Assembly (NCBI RefSeq): GCF_026340465.1
Contig: NZ_JAPEPC010000001.1
Span: 5,585,001 to 5,649,000, forward strand
From: Streptomyces sp. NBC_01306
GTDB lineage: Bacteria; Actinomycetota; Actinomycetes; Streptomycetales; Streptomycetaceae
Length of the DNA stretch: 64,000 nucleotides
Direction: 5' to 3'
The translations under genes were made by a program, and so were the position numbers. Under the pieces are notes generated by a model, which was not told the DNA's origin, did no database searches, and saw nothing but the letters and a program-made list of their open reading frames with translations. Every line of letters starts with the position of its first letter. The first letter of the stretch is position 1. Shown here in pieces: positions 43,330-51,740 of this stretch.

Positions 43330-43420
43330 AAGGGTTGAAGGAAAAATCTTTCCGTAACGTAGAAAGTCGGCATTCGGTGTCAGCGATGAGGGCACGCGGT
43401 GCCGCGAAAAGGGCCTCTCA

Positions 43421-44044
43421 TCAGGCCCGCGGTGCACATCCGAGCACGTGGTCCTTCACCAGAGGGCCGATCTGCGGGTCCCTCCGGCGGAAGGCCTCGA
43501 CCAGCGCCTCGTGCTCTTCCGCGTAGGACTTCTGCACGGTCCCCAGCCAGCGGATCGACAGCGTGGTGAACACCTCGATGCCCAGCGACTCCCAGGTGTG
43601 CATCAGCACGCTGTTCCCGGCGGCCCGCACCAGCTCCCGGTGGAAGGCCACGGTGTGCCTGACCTGCGCCGCGCTGTCGCCCACCTGGTCGGCCCGGTAG
43701 AGCGCAGCGACCGAGGGCTCAAGGACGGAGACGTCGTCGGCCAGCCGGTCGACGGCCAGCTCGGCCGCGATCTGCTCAAGACCGGCCCGGACGGGGTAGC
43801 TCTCCTCCAGATCGGCCGCGGTCAGATTCCGTACGCGTACGCCCTTGTTGGGGGCCGACTCGATGAGCCGCAGCGACTCCAGCTCACGCAGGGCCTCCCG
43901 GACCGGCGTCTGGCTGACCTCCAGCTCGACGGCGATCCGCCGCTCCACGATCCGTTCACCGGGCTGCCACCGCCCGCGGACGATGCCCTCCACGATGTGC
44001 TCGCGAATCTGCTCGCGCAGGGAGTGGATGACGGGCGGCGTCAT
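43421..44044 (-). CDS. GntR-family (FCD) transcriptional regulator
   Basis: A 207-aa regulator. The winged helix at about 8-70 (SLREQIREHIVEGIVRGRWQ; VSQTPVREALRELESLRLIE) is followed by an FCD effector domain. AAELAVDRL and ETRAGNSVLM-like helices hold metal-binding His residues (AFHREL, LVKDHV). ATG at 44044 has AAGGAG 7 nt upstream. Its place between sucB and aceE, and the palindrome in front of aceE, suggest control of 2-oxoacid dehydrogenase genes, as PdhR does in E. coli. The effector is unknown. Confidence 0.93.
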   Translation of the reverse strand: MTPPVIHSLREQIREHIVEGIVRGRWQPGERIVERRIAVELEVSQTPVREALRELESLRLIESAPNKGVRVRNLTAADLEESYPVRAGLEQIAAELAVDRLADDVSVLEPSVAALYRADQVGDSAAQVRHTVAFHRELVRAAGNSVLMHTWESLGIEVFTTLSIRWLGTVQKSYAEEHEALVEAFRRRDPQIGPLVKDHVLGCAPRA

Positions 44045-44115
44045 TTTGTGCTCCTTCGGACCGCATTGGTCTGGCTGAGGCCGGTCGCGCGGACCAGGCT
44101 CCCCATGACAATACG

Positions 44116-44156
44116 GCGGCGCCCCCGTCCGGAAGGAGTCCGGAGGGGGGCGCCGC
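44116..44156 (-). terminator. sucB terminator
   Basis: A stem of about 18 bp with a small internal mismatch and a 5-nt loop (AGGAG), 13 nt beyond the sucB stop. It separates lpd-sucB from the upstream end of the gntR gene. Confidence 0.8.
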
Positions 44157-44168
44157 AGGTGAGGCTGG

Positions 44169-45950
44169 TTACAGGCCGAGCTCGACCTCGAACTCGCCGG
44201 CTTCCAGGATCTCCTTGACCGTCGTCAGGTAACGGGCCGCGTCGGCGCCGTCCACCAGGCGGTGGTCGTAGGAGAGAGCCAGGTACGTCATGTCGCGGAC
44301 GCCGATGACGGTGCCCTCGGCGGTCTCGATGACGGCCGGACGCTTGACGGTCGCGCCGATGCCCAGGATGGCTGCCTGGTTCGGCGGGACGATGACCGTG
44401 TCGAACAGCGCACCGCGCGAACCGGTGTTGCTGATGGTGAAGGTCGCACCGGACAGCTCGTCCGGGCTGATCTTGCTGGACCGGACCTTGCCGGCCAGCT
44501 CCGCGGTCTTCTTCGAGATACCGGCGAGGTTGAGGTCGCCCGCATCCTTGATGACCGGGGTCATCAGACCCTTCTCGGAGTCCACCGCGATACCGATGTG
44601 CTCGGTGTCGAAGTAGGTGATCGTGCCCTCGTCCTCGTTGATCCGGGCGTTGACGACCGGGTGGGCCTTCAGCGCCTGGGCGGCGGCCTTGACGAAGAAC
44701 GGCATCGGGGACAGCTTGACGCCCTCACGGGCGGCGAAGGCTCCCTTGGCCTGGTTGCGCAGCTTCATCAGCTTGGTGATGTCCACCTCGACCACGGTGG
44801 TCAGCTGAGCCTGGCTGTGCAGCGCCTTCATCATGTTGTCGCCGATGACCTTGCGCATCCGGGTCATCTTGACGGTCTGGCCGCGCAGCGGGGAGACCTC
44901 CAGCTTCGGCGCCCTGGCAGCGGCCGCCGGAGCGGCGGACGGCGCCGGGGCGGCGGCCTTGGCGGCCTCCGCGGCGGAGATGACGTCCTGCTTGCGGATG
45001 CGGCCACCGACGCCGGTGCCCTTGACCGAACCGAGCGCGACACCGTTCTCGGCGGCGAGCTTGCGGACCAGCGGGGTCACGTAGGCGCCGTCGTCAGCGG
45101 TGTTCGCCGCAGGAGCCGGGGCCGGGGTGACGGGGGCGGGGGCCGGAGAGGCGGCGGGGGCCGGTGCGGGCGCCGGCGCGGCCGGAGCCTGCTGGGCGGG
45201 CGCCGGAGCCGGAGCAGCCGGTGCAGGAGCGGCGGCCGGAGCAGCCGGAGCAGCGGGCGCCGGGGCGGCAGCGGGGGCCGGAGCCGGGGCGGCAGCGGGG
45301 GCCGGAGCCGGGGCGGCGGGCGCCGCTGCCGGGGCCGCACCCTTCGCACCGACGACGGCGAGCCGGGCGCCGACCTCGGCGGTCTCGTCCTCGCCGACCA
45401 GGATCTCCAGCAGGGTGCCCGAGACGGGCGACGGGATCTCGGTGTCGACCTTGTCGGTCGAGACCTCAAGCAGCGGCTCGTCCTCGGCGACGTCGTCGCC
45501 GACTTCCTTGAGCCAGCGGGTGACGGTGCCCTCGGTGACGCTCTCACCGAGCGCGGGAAGGGTGACGTCCGTGCCCTCGGCGGAACCGCCGGCGGCGGGC
45601 GCCTCGGCAGCCGGAGCGGCCGCGGGGGCCGGGGCCTCGGCGGCGGGCGCGGGAGCCTCGGCGGCAGGCGCCTCGGCGGCGGCGGGGGCCGGGGCGGCAG
45701 CGGGCGCGCCCGTGCCGTCGTCGATGACGGCCAGCTCGGCGCCGACCTCGACGGTCTCGTCCTCGGCGACCTTGATGGAGGCCAGCACACCGGAAGCCGG
45801 AGCCGGGATCTCGGTGTCGACCTTGTCGGTCGAGACCTCAAGCAGCGGCTCGTCGGCCTCGACGCGCTCGCCCTCGGCCTTGAGCCAGCGGGTGACGGTG
45901 CCCTCGGTGACGCTCTCACCGAGCGCCGGCAGGGTTACGGAAACCGACAT
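44169..45950 (-). CDS. sucB: dihydrolipoamide acyltransferase (E2) with two lipoyl domains
   Basis: The E2 core of a 2-oxoacid dehydrogenase, annotated in Streptomyces as the succinyltransferase, 593 aa. Two lipoyl domains start at about residues 1 and 125, each with the lipoylated Lys in LEVSTDKVDTEIP (K43 and about K167). Ala/Pro linkers separate them and lead to an E3/E1-binding domain (VTPLVRKLAAENGV). The catalytic domain has SYDHRLVDGADAARYL, with the active His and Asp. It is the second gene of lpd-sucB. The E2 may also serve aceE, which in some actinobacteria shares E2; that is inference. Confidence 0.94.
   Translation of the reverse strand: MSVSVTLPALGESVTEGTVTRWLKAEGERVEADEPLLEVSTDKVDTEIPAPASGVLASIKVAEDETVEVGAELAVIDDGTGAPAAAPAPAAAEAPAAEAPAPAAEAPAPAAAPAAEAPAAGGSAEGTDVTLPALGESVTEGTVTRWLKEVGDDVAEDEPLLEVSTDKVDTEIPSPVSGTLLEILVGEDETAEVGARLAVVGAKGAAPAAAPAAPAPAPAAAPAPAPAAAPAPAAPAAPAAAPAPAAPAPAPAQQAPAAPAPAPAPAASPAPAPVTPAPAPAANTADDGAYVTPLVRKLAAENGVALGSVKGTGVGGRIRKQDVISAAEAAKAAAPAPSAAPAAAARAPKLEVSPLRGQTVKMTRMRKVIGDNMMKALHSQAQLTTVVEVDITKLMKLRNQAKGAFAAREGVKLSPMPFFVKAAAQALKAHPVVNARINEDEGTITYFDTEHIGIAVDSEKGLMTPVIKDAGDLNLAGISKKTAELAGKVRSSKISPDELSGATFTISNTGSRGALFDTVIVPPNQAAILGIGATVKRPAVIETAEGTVIGVRDMTYLALSYDHRLVDGADAARYLTTVKEILEAGEFEVELGL
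45432..45926 (-). repeat. near-identical lipoyl-domain duplication
   Basis: 51 nt at 45432-45482 are identical to 45804-45854. 49 nt at 45506-45554 are identical to 45878-45926. Both pairs are 372 bp (124 codons) apart. They encode the two lipoyl domains of sucB. Confidence 0.95.
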
Positions 45951-45973
45951 GGTTTCAGTTGCTCCTTACGGAT

Positions 45974-46013
45974 GGGGTCTCCCCTGCTCAAGCGCAGCCG
46001 AGAGCTTGGGAAG
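45974..46013 (-). repeat. Streptomyces extragenic repeat between lpd and sucB
   Basis: A sequence of the form GGGTCTCCCCTGCTCAAGCG followed by CAGCCGAGAGCTTGGGAAG in the 110-nt lpd-sucB spacer. I recall this as a dispersed extragenic element in Streptomyces genomes. Only one copy is visible here, so the identification rests on memory. Confidence 0.5.
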
Positions 46014-46060
46014 TCTGGAAGTGGTCGTCGCGCCCAGGGACTGAGTGCCCGGGAGGGCTA

Positions 46061-47449
46061 CTAGTCGTGGGAGTGCAGGGGCTTGCCGGCAAGGGCCAGG
46101 TGGGCCTCGCCGAGCGCCTCGCTCTGCGTCGGGTGCGCGTGGATGAGCTGCGCGACCTCGGCCGGCAGAGCTTCCCAGTTGTAGATCAGCTGGGCTTCGC
46201 CGACCTGCTCGCCCATCCGGTCACCGACCATGTGGACGCCTACGACGGCACCGTCCTTGACCTGGACGAGCTTGATCTCGCCCGCGGTCTTGAGGATCTT
46301 GCTCTTGCCGTTGCCCGCGAGGCTGTACTTGAGTGCGACGACCTTGTCCGCGCCGTACACCTCCTTGGCCTTGGCCTCGGAGAGTCCCACCGACGCGACC
46401 TCGGGGTGGCAGTACGTCACCTTCGGCACACCGTCGTAGTCGATCGGCACGGTCTTCAGGCCGGCCAGCCGCTCCGCGACGAGGATGCCCTCGGCGAAGC
46501 CGACGTGCGCGAGCTGAAGGGTCGGGGCCAGGTCACCGACGGCCGAGATCGTCTCGACGTTGGTCCGCATGTACTCGTCGACCAGGACATAGCCGCGGTC
46601 CATCGCGACGCCCTGCTCCTCGTAACCGAGGCCCTGCGAGACCGGTCCGCGGCCGATGGCCACGAGCAGCACCTCGGCCTCGAACTCCTTGCCGTCGGCC
46701 AGCGTGACCTTGACACCCTTCTCGGTGTACTCGGCCTTGTCGAAGAAGGTGCCCAGGTTGAACTTGATACCGCGCTTGCGGAACGCCCGCTCCAGGAGCT
46801 TCGAGCTGTTCTCGTCCTCGACCGGCACCAGGTGCTTCAGGCCCTCGATGACGGTCACGTCGGTGCCGAAGGACTTCCACGCCGAGGCGAACTCGACGCC
46901 GATGACGCCGCCGCCCAGGATGATCGCGGACTCCGGGACCCGGTCCAGCGTCAGGGCGTGGTCGGAGGAGATGATGCGGTTGCCGTCGATCTCCAGGCCG
47001 GGCAGCGACTTCGGTACGGAGCCGGTGGCGAGGAGGATGTGGCGGCCCTGGATGCGCTTGCCGTCCACGTCCACCGAGGTGGGGGAGGAGAGACGCCCCG
47101 CACCCTCGATGTAGGTCACCTTGCGGGAGGCGACCAGTCCCTGCAGGCCCTTGTAGAGGCCCGCGATCACGTCGTCCTTGTACTTGTGGACCCCGGCGAT
47201 GTCGATGCCCTCGAAGGTGGCCTTGACACCGAACTGCTCGCTCTCGCGCGCCTGGTCGGCGATCTCGCCGGCGTGCAGCAGGGCCTTCGTGGGGATGCAG
47301 CCGTTGTGCAGGCAGGTGCCGCCGAGCTTGTTCTTCTCGATCAGGGCGACGTCGAGACCAAGCTGCGCCCCGCGCAGCGCTGCGGCGTAACCGCCGCTAC
47401 CGCCGCCGAGAATCACTAGGTCGAAAACGGTGCTGGCGTCGTTCGCCAC
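46061..47449 (-). CDS. lpd: dihydrolipoyl dehydrogenase (E3)
   Basis: Flavoprotein disulfide reductase of 462 aa. It reoxidises the dihydrolipoyl arm of E2 with NAD+. GTG at 47449 has GGAGGA 6 nt upstream. FAD motif: LVILGGGSGGYAAAL. Redox disulfide: GGTCLHNGCIPTK, with LHN in place of the more common LNV between the cysteines. NAD motif: AIILGGGVIGVEFAS. The C-terminal catalytic HAHPTQSEALGEA is present. First gene of lpd-sucB; probably shared by the pyruvate and 2-oxoglutarate complexes. Confidence 0.97.
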   Translation of the reverse strand: MANDASTVFDLVILGGGSGGYAAALRGAQLGLDVALIEKNKLGGTCLHNGCIPTKALLHAGEIADQARESEQFGVKATFEGIDIAGVHKYKDDVIAGLYKGLQGLVASRKVTYIEGAGRLSSPTSVDVDGKRIQGRHILLATGSVPKSLPGLEIDGNRIISSDHALTLDRVPESAIILGGGVIGVEFASAWKSFGTDVTVIEGLKHLVPVEDENSSKLLERAFRKRGIKFNLGTFFDKAEYTEKGVKVTLADGKEFEAEVLLVAIGRGPVSQGLGYEEQGVAMDRGYVLVDEYMRTNVETISAVGDLAPTLQLAHVGFAEGILVAERLAGLKTVPIDYDGVPKVTYCHPEVASVGLSEAKAKEVYGADKVVALKYSLAGNGKSKILKTAGEIKLVQVKDGAVVGVHMVGDRMGEQVGEAQLIYNWEALPAEVAQLIHAHPTQSEALGEAHLALAGKPLHSHD

Positions 47450-47700
47450 GTCACGTCCTCCATGCATGGTGCGCCGGTGCCGGTCTTCCCTGACCGGGCG
47501 GCGGCGGGTGTACGGCCGCTTTTATTTCGGCCCTGTGGTGGGGGCCCTGTCCTGCCGAAGACCCATCTTTGCACTTGTCGGCCGCCGACGAGACGCCGGG
47601 CCGTAGTGCGGTACGTCCCATCCGCCCTCCGGGCCGCTCACCCGGGCGTACGCACGTACGGATTTCGTTCAGGGCGAACACCGGCAAAGTCACGGCAAAG
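47450..47700. other. intergenic region upstream of lpd
   Basis: Non-coding space between the lpd start and the pepA terminator. It should hold the lpd-sucB promoter. I see no clear operator or conserved RNA element. Confidence 0.4.
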
Positions 47701-47737
47701 CCGTACGGCCCCGGGCGGGGAGCCCGGGGCCGTACGG
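47701..47737 (-). terminator. pepA terminator
   Basis: A perfect 16-bp stem (CCGTACGGCCCCGGGC and complement) with a 5-nt loop, 19 nt beyond the pepA stop. Confidence 0.9.
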
Positions 47738-47755
47738 GAGGTGCGGTGGCGTGGA

Positions 47756-49285
47756 TCAGCCGAGGTCGCCGTCGGCGGTGCGCTCCGCGAGGCGCACCAG
47801 GGTGCGGATCGCCGAGCCGGTACCGCCCTTGGGGGTGTACCCGAAGGGGCCCGCCTCGTTGAAGGCCGGACCCGCGATGTCCACGTGGGCCCAGGTGATG
47901 CCCTCGCCGACGAACTCCTTCAGGAACAGACCGGCCACCAGGCCGCCGCCCATCCGCTCGCCCATGTTCGCGATGTCGGCGGTGGGGGAGTCCATGCCCT
48001 TGCGCAGGTCCGCGGGGAGCGGCATCGGCCAGGACGGCTCGCCGACCTCCTCCGCGATCTCGTGCAGCTCGGTACGGAAGGCGTCGTCGTTGGACATGAT
48101 GCCGAAGGTGCGGCTGCCGAGTGCCAGCACCATCGCGCCGGTCAGCGTCGCCACGTCGACGATCGCGTCGGGCGTCTCCTCGGAGGCCTTCGCCAGCGCG
48201 TCGGCCAGCACCAGCCGGCCCTCGGCGTCGGTGTTGAGGACCTCGACGGTCTTGCCGCTGTACATCCGCAGCACGTCACCCGGGCGGGTGGCCGAGCCGG
48301 ACGGCATGTTCTCGGCGAGCGCCAGCCAGCCGGTGACATTGACCTGGAGGCCGAGCCGCGCGGCGGCGACGACGGCGGCGAACACGGCGGCGGCGCCGGC
48401 CATGTCGCACTTCATCGTCTCGTTGTGGCCGGCCGGCTTGAGCGAGATGCCGCCCGAGTCGTAGGTGATGCCCTTGCCGACGAAGGCGAGCGACTTCTCC
48501 GCCTTGGAGTGCGTGTACGAGAGCTTCACCAGCCGCGGCGGGGCCTCCGAACCGACACCGACGCCGAGGATGCCGCCGTAGCCGCCCTTGGTGAGGGCCT
48601 TCTCGTCGAGCACCTGCACCTTGACGCCGTGCTCCTTGCCGGCCGCGGTGGCGACAGCGGCGAAGGACGCCGGGTTCAGCTCGTTCGGCGGGGTGTTGAC
48701 CAGGTCGCGGGCGCGGTTGATCTCCTCGGCGACGGTCACGGCGCGCTCGGCGGCGGCCTTGTGCGCCTTGTCCCGCGGCTTGGCTCCCAGCAGGGCGGCC
48801 TCGCCGAGCGGACCCCTGGCGTCCTTGGGGACGGCCTGGAACGCGGTGAAGGCGTACGCCCCGAGGAGTGCGCCCTCGCCGATCGCCTGGACGTCCTCGG
48901 CGGCCGTGACGGGCAGCGCGAAGGCGGCCTTCTTGGCACCGGCCAGCGCGCGGGCGGCGACACCGGCCGCGCGGCGCAGCGTCTCCTCGGCGTACTCGGC
49001 CCCGGCGTCGCCGGCACTCCTGCTGTCCGGTTCGGCGCCGAGCCCGACGGCCAGGACGACCGGGGCCTTGAGGCCGGCGGGTGCGGGGACCTTGGTGGCC
49101 TCGCCCTCCGCGCCGGTGGCACCGAGGGTCTCCAGAACGGCGGCGAGCTTTCCGCCGAACGCCTTGTCCACGGCTTCGGCGCCCGGTGCGACCACGGGGC
49201 CCTTGGCGCCCTTCGCCACGCCTACGACGACGGCGTCGGCGCGCAGCGTTGCGGCGCCGGCCGTGCTGAGAGTGAGAGCAGTCAC
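47756..49285 (-). CDS. pepA: leucyl aminopeptidase
   Basis: M17 two-zinc aminopeptidase of 509 aa, cutting N-terminal residues from peptides. The C-terminal catalytic domain has the metal/catalytic Lys segment FVGKGITYDSGGISLKP, the signature NTDAEGRLVLADALA, and metal Asp residues in KCDMAGAA. The N-terminal domain is Ala-rich (GATGAEGEATKVPAP). GTG start at 49285 without a strong ribosome-binding site. Monocistronic between the cob genes and lpd. PepA homologues can also bind DNA, but nothing here shows it. Confidence 0.96.
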   Translation of the reverse strand: MTALTLSTAGAATLRADAVVVGVAKGAKGPVVAPGAEAVDKAFGGKLAAVLETLGATGAEGEATKVPAPAGLKAPVVLAVGLGAEPDSRSAGDAGAEYAEETLRRAAGVAARALAGAKKAAFALPVTAAEDVQAIGEGALLGAYAFTAFQAVPKDARGPLGEAALLGAKPRDKAHKAAAERAVTVAEEINRARDLVNTPPNELNPASFAAVATAAGKEHGVKVQVLDEKALTKGGYGGILGVGVGSEAPPRLVKLSYTHSKAEKSLAFVGKGITYDSGGISLKPAGHNETMKCDMAGAAAVFAAVVAAARLGLQVNVTGWLALAENMPSGSATRPGDVLRMYSGKTVEVLNTDAEGRLVLADALAKASEETPDAIVDVATLTGAMVLALGSRTFGIMSNDDAFRTELHEIAEEVGEPSWPMPLPADLRKGMDSPTADIANMGERMGGGLVAGLFLKEFVGEGITWAHVDIAGPAFNEAGPFGYTPKGGTGSAIRTLVRLAERTADGDLG

Positions 49286-49471
49286 GGTGGTGAAATCTCG
49301 CTTCCGTTGAGTTGGTCGGTGGCCGATGGATGGGGCCGCCCCGCCGCAGAGCCTACGCTCGGTGACGGAAATCGCCCACGCGGGCTGCTTATTAGACAGA
49401 GCAGCAAATACGGCGGGGCGTGCGAGCCGGGCGATGCGCCCCGTGAATGCCCGCTGCCCCGAACGCCGGCG

Positions 49472-50236
49472 TCACCCGAACGTCAGCACCACCAGGGCGG
49501 CCGTCGCCGCCGTCTCGGCCAGCGCGCCGAAGACATCGCCGGTCACCCCGCCGAAGCGGCGCACGCAGTGCCGCAGCAGGAGTTGGGCCGCGCCGAGCGC
49601 CAGCAGCACGGCCAGTGCGTGGCGCAGTGCGCCGTACGGACCGAGGAGCGCGCCCGCCGCCGCGCACACCGCGGTGACCCCAACGGCCGCGCCCAGCGCG
49701 GCCCCTGCGGGCACGGCCCCGGCCACCGCCGCGCCCAGCCCGTCCGGGCGGGCGGCCGGAACGCCCCGGCGGCAGGCGAGCGTCAGCGCCAGCCTGGCCG
49801 CGAGCGCGCAGACGACCGCGCCGGCCGCTCCGTGCGCCCAGCCCTCCCCGTACAGCCGGGCCAGCGCGGCGACCTGGGCGAGCAGGACGAGGACCAGCGT
49901 CACCACGCCGAACGGGCCGATGTCCGACTGCTTCATGATGCGCAGCGCGTCATCGGCCGGCTTCCCGCTGCCGAGTCCGTCGGCGACGTCCGCGAGCCCG
50001 TCCAGATGCAGACCGCGGGTGAGGACCGCCGGCACGGCCGCGCTCACCACGGCGGCGAGCAACGGTCCCGGCCCGAGCAGCAGCACCGGTGCGCCGAGCG
50101 CCGCCGCGCACACCCCCACGACCAGCCCGGCCAGCGGGGCCCAGAGCATCCCCGAGCGCGCCGCGGCCCGGTCCCAGCGCGTCACCCGGACCGGGAGGAC
50201 CGTGAGCGTGCCGAAGGCGAAACGTATGCCGTCCAT
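49472..50236 (-). CDS. cobS: adenosylcobinamide-GDP ribazoletransferase
   Basis: The last step of cobalamin assembly: joins adenosylcobinamide-GDP with alpha-ribazole. Integral membrane protein of 254 aa with about six segments. Starts MDGIRFAFGTLTVLPVRVTR, the typical CobS opening. It has LHLDGLADVADGLGSGKPAD and RIMKQSDIGPFGV, the family metal/substrate motifs. It stands apart from cobT and cobU (53.7-56.2 kb). Two palindromes lie just upstream, between it and the divergent membrane-protein gene. Confidence 0.95.
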   Translation of the reverse strand: MDGIRFAFGTLTVLPVRVTRWDRAAARSGMLWAPLAGLVVGVCAAALGAPVLLLGPGPLLAAVVSAAVPAVLTRGLHLDGLADVADGLGSGKPADDALRIMKQSDIGPFGVVTLVLVLLAQVAALARLYGEGWAHGAAGAVVCALAARLALTLACRRGVPAARPDGLGAAVAGAVPAGAALGAAVGVTAVCAAAGALLGPYGALRHALAVLLALGAAQLLLRHCVRRFGGVTGDVFGALAETAATAALVVLTFG

Positions 50237-50246
50237 GGCGCGCAGG

Positions 50247-50270
50247 TTATCCGCCGGCGCGGGCGGATAA
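50247..50270. promoter_or_regulatory. inverted repeat upstream of cobS
   Basis: TTATCCGCC and GGCGGATAA (perfect 9-bp arms, 6-nt spacer), beginning 10 nt from the cobS start. It could be an operator or a hairpin hiding the cobS ribosome-binding site. Confidence 0.55.
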
Positions 50271-50282
50271 GTTACGCGTAAC
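50271..50282. promoter_or_regulatory. 12-bp palindrome GTTACGCGTAAC
   Basis: A perfect 12-bp palindrome, 22 nt upstream of the divergent 50305 gene and directly next to the inverted repeat 50247-50270. Confidence 0.5.
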
Positions 50283-50304
50283 AGCCATAAGGGAAGCAGG
50301 TGGC

Positions 50305-51084
50305 ATGGGTCACTGGTGGGCACGGAACATCGTGGAACCCGGCAAGCTCCCGCTGACGCTGGCGCTGTTCTCGTTCGTGCTGTCCTTCGTGGTCGTGCGG
50401 TCCATCGCCCGGCTGATCCGGGCGGGCCGCGGACCGTTCCGGAACATCACCCCCGGCGGCATGCACATCCACCATGTGGTGCCCGGCGTCATCCTGGTGG
50501 TCATCGGCGGCTTCGGCGCGGTGGCCAGCGGGAGACACGGGGTGGGCGGCGCCGTCTGCGCGGTCATCTTCGGAGCGGGGGCGGGCCTGGTCCTCGACGA
50601 GTTCGCCCTGCTCCTCCACCTCGACGACGTGTACTGGAGCGAAGAGGGCCGCAAGAGCGTCGAGATCGTGGTGCTGACGGCGGCCCTGGTGGGGCTGATC
50701 CTGGGCGGCTTCCTGCCGTTCGGGGTCAACGAGCTGTCGCCCCAGGAGGCCCAGGACCGGGGGGCGTTCATCGTGAACACCGTGCTGGACTTCGCCTTCG
50801 CGCTCGTCGCGCTGAGCAAGGGCAAACCCCGGATCGCCCTGATCGGCGCTGTGGTCCCGTTCGTCGCCCTGATCGGCGCCGTCCGGCTGGCCCGGCCGGT
50901 GTCCCCGTGGGCCAAGCGGTTCTACCGCACCAGGCACCGGGCCCGCGCCAGGGCGATCCGGCGCGCCTACCGTCACGACAGGCGCTGGGCGGGCCCCCGG
51001 CGCCGGCTGGAGGAGTTCATCGGCGGCGCCCCCGACCCGGCCCGGACCAAGCTGCCCGGACGGGACGGCGGACCGCCCCGCTGA
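50305..51084 (+). CDS. conserved integral membrane protein
   Basis: A 259-aa membrane protein of unknown function. About five hydrophobic segments: LALFSFVLSFVVVRSIARLI, VVPGVILVVIGGFGAVASG, AVIFGAGAGLVLDEFALLL, VLTAALVGLILGGFLPFG and VVPFVALIGAVRLARP. Two His-rich and acidic clusters near the membrane (GGMHIHHVVPG, LDEFALLLHLDDVYWSEEG) could bind metal. The last 60 residues are a basic tail. Its 3' end overlaps the 3' end of the convergent rhomboid-like gene by 112 nt. Confidence 0.85.
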   Translation: MGHWWARNIVEPGKLPLTLALFSFVLSFVVVRSIARLIRAGRGPFRNITPGGMHIHHVVPGVILVVIGGFGAVASGRHGVGGAVCAVIFGAGAGLVLDEFALLLHLDDVYWSEEGRKSVEIVVLTAALVGLILGGFLPFGVNELSPQEAQDRGAFIVNTVLDFAFALVALSKGKPRIALIGAVVPFVALIGAVRLARPVSPWAKRFYRTRHRARARAIRRAYRHDRRWAGPRRRLEEFIGGAPDPARTKLPGRDGGPPR

Positions 51085-51740
51085 CGCCTGCGGTCCCGCC
51101 AGGCCGCGAGGGCGCAGAGCACCAGCGTCGCCAGGATCGCCGCCAGATGCTCCTTGCCCGCCAGGTTGTCCTTGACGACCAGCTCCAGGACCATGCCCAC
51201 GATCACCGCGCCGGCCGTCCACCGGGCGCCGAGTCGCCAGCAGACGAAGACGGCGAGACCGACCACGGCGGCCGACGGGCCGGTGTCGACGATCAGCGCG
51301 TCCGAGGCCTTCACACCGAAGCTGTTGTCCGGCCCGAACGCGATCGCGGCGCGGGCGTACAGCGTCCCGGCGAGTGTGGTGACGTACGAGATCAGCAGCG
51401 TCCGCCACCAGCCGATGCAGATCTCCGCGATGCCGAACACCAGCAGGATCTGGACCAGGGCGCCCCAGACCGGCAGGTCCAGCGCCGGTACGAACAGCGA
51501 GAGCGGGGTGCGCAGCAGCGCGAGCCAGAGCGGGTCCATCGCCCGGACGAACCCGATGTCGTGCACCGGCCGCAGCCCCCACGACTGGTTCTGCACGATC
51601 TGGAAGCACGCGGTCAGGGCGACGGCGCCGAGCGTCAGCGGGACGGCACGCCACTTCCTGGTGACGAGCGCCGTCCGTACGGTGGTGAACAGCGGCCCCC
51701 ACTCGCGGCGGGCCGCGGCGCGCAGCGCACGCCGGTTCAC
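50973..51740 (-). CDS. rhomboid-like membrane protein
   Basis: A 255-aa polytopic membrane protein. GTG at 51740 overlaps the stop of the upstream MprF-like gene as GTGA, so the pair is translationally coupled. Segments: VPLTLGAVALTACFQIV, LVQILLVFGIAEICIG, ISYVTTLAGTLYARAAIAFG, SAAVVGLAVFVCWRLG, HLAAILATLVLCALAAW. A Ser in DTGPSAAVVGL and a His in NLAGKEHLAAIL occupy places like the Ser/His dyad of rhomboid proteases, though GxSG itself is not exact. Whether it is a protease is open. The basic tail is encoded antisense to the end of the 50305 gene. Confidence 0.8.
   Translation of the reverse strand: MNRRALRAAARREWGPLFTTVRTALVTRKWRAVPLTLGAVALTACFQIVQNQSWGLRPVHDIGFVRAMDPLWLALLRTPLSLFVPALDLPVWGALVQILLVFGIAEICIGWWRTLLISYVTTLAGTLYARAAIAFGPDNSFGVKASDALIVDTGPSAAVVGLAVFVCWRLGARWTAGAVIVGMVLELVVKDNLAGKEHLAAILATLVLCALAAWRDRRRQRGGPPSRPGSLVRAGSGAPPMNSSSRRRGPAQRLS

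Noticed and set aside
45974..46013. Rho-independent terminator between lpd and sucB
   Set aside because: Pairing is weak and it lacks a run of T; it is better described as an extragenic repeat.
44262..46064. Gly/Arg-rich open frame antisense to sucB
   Set aside because: It is the reverse of the Ala/Pro linkers and lipoyl domains of SucB, without its own ribosome-binding site.
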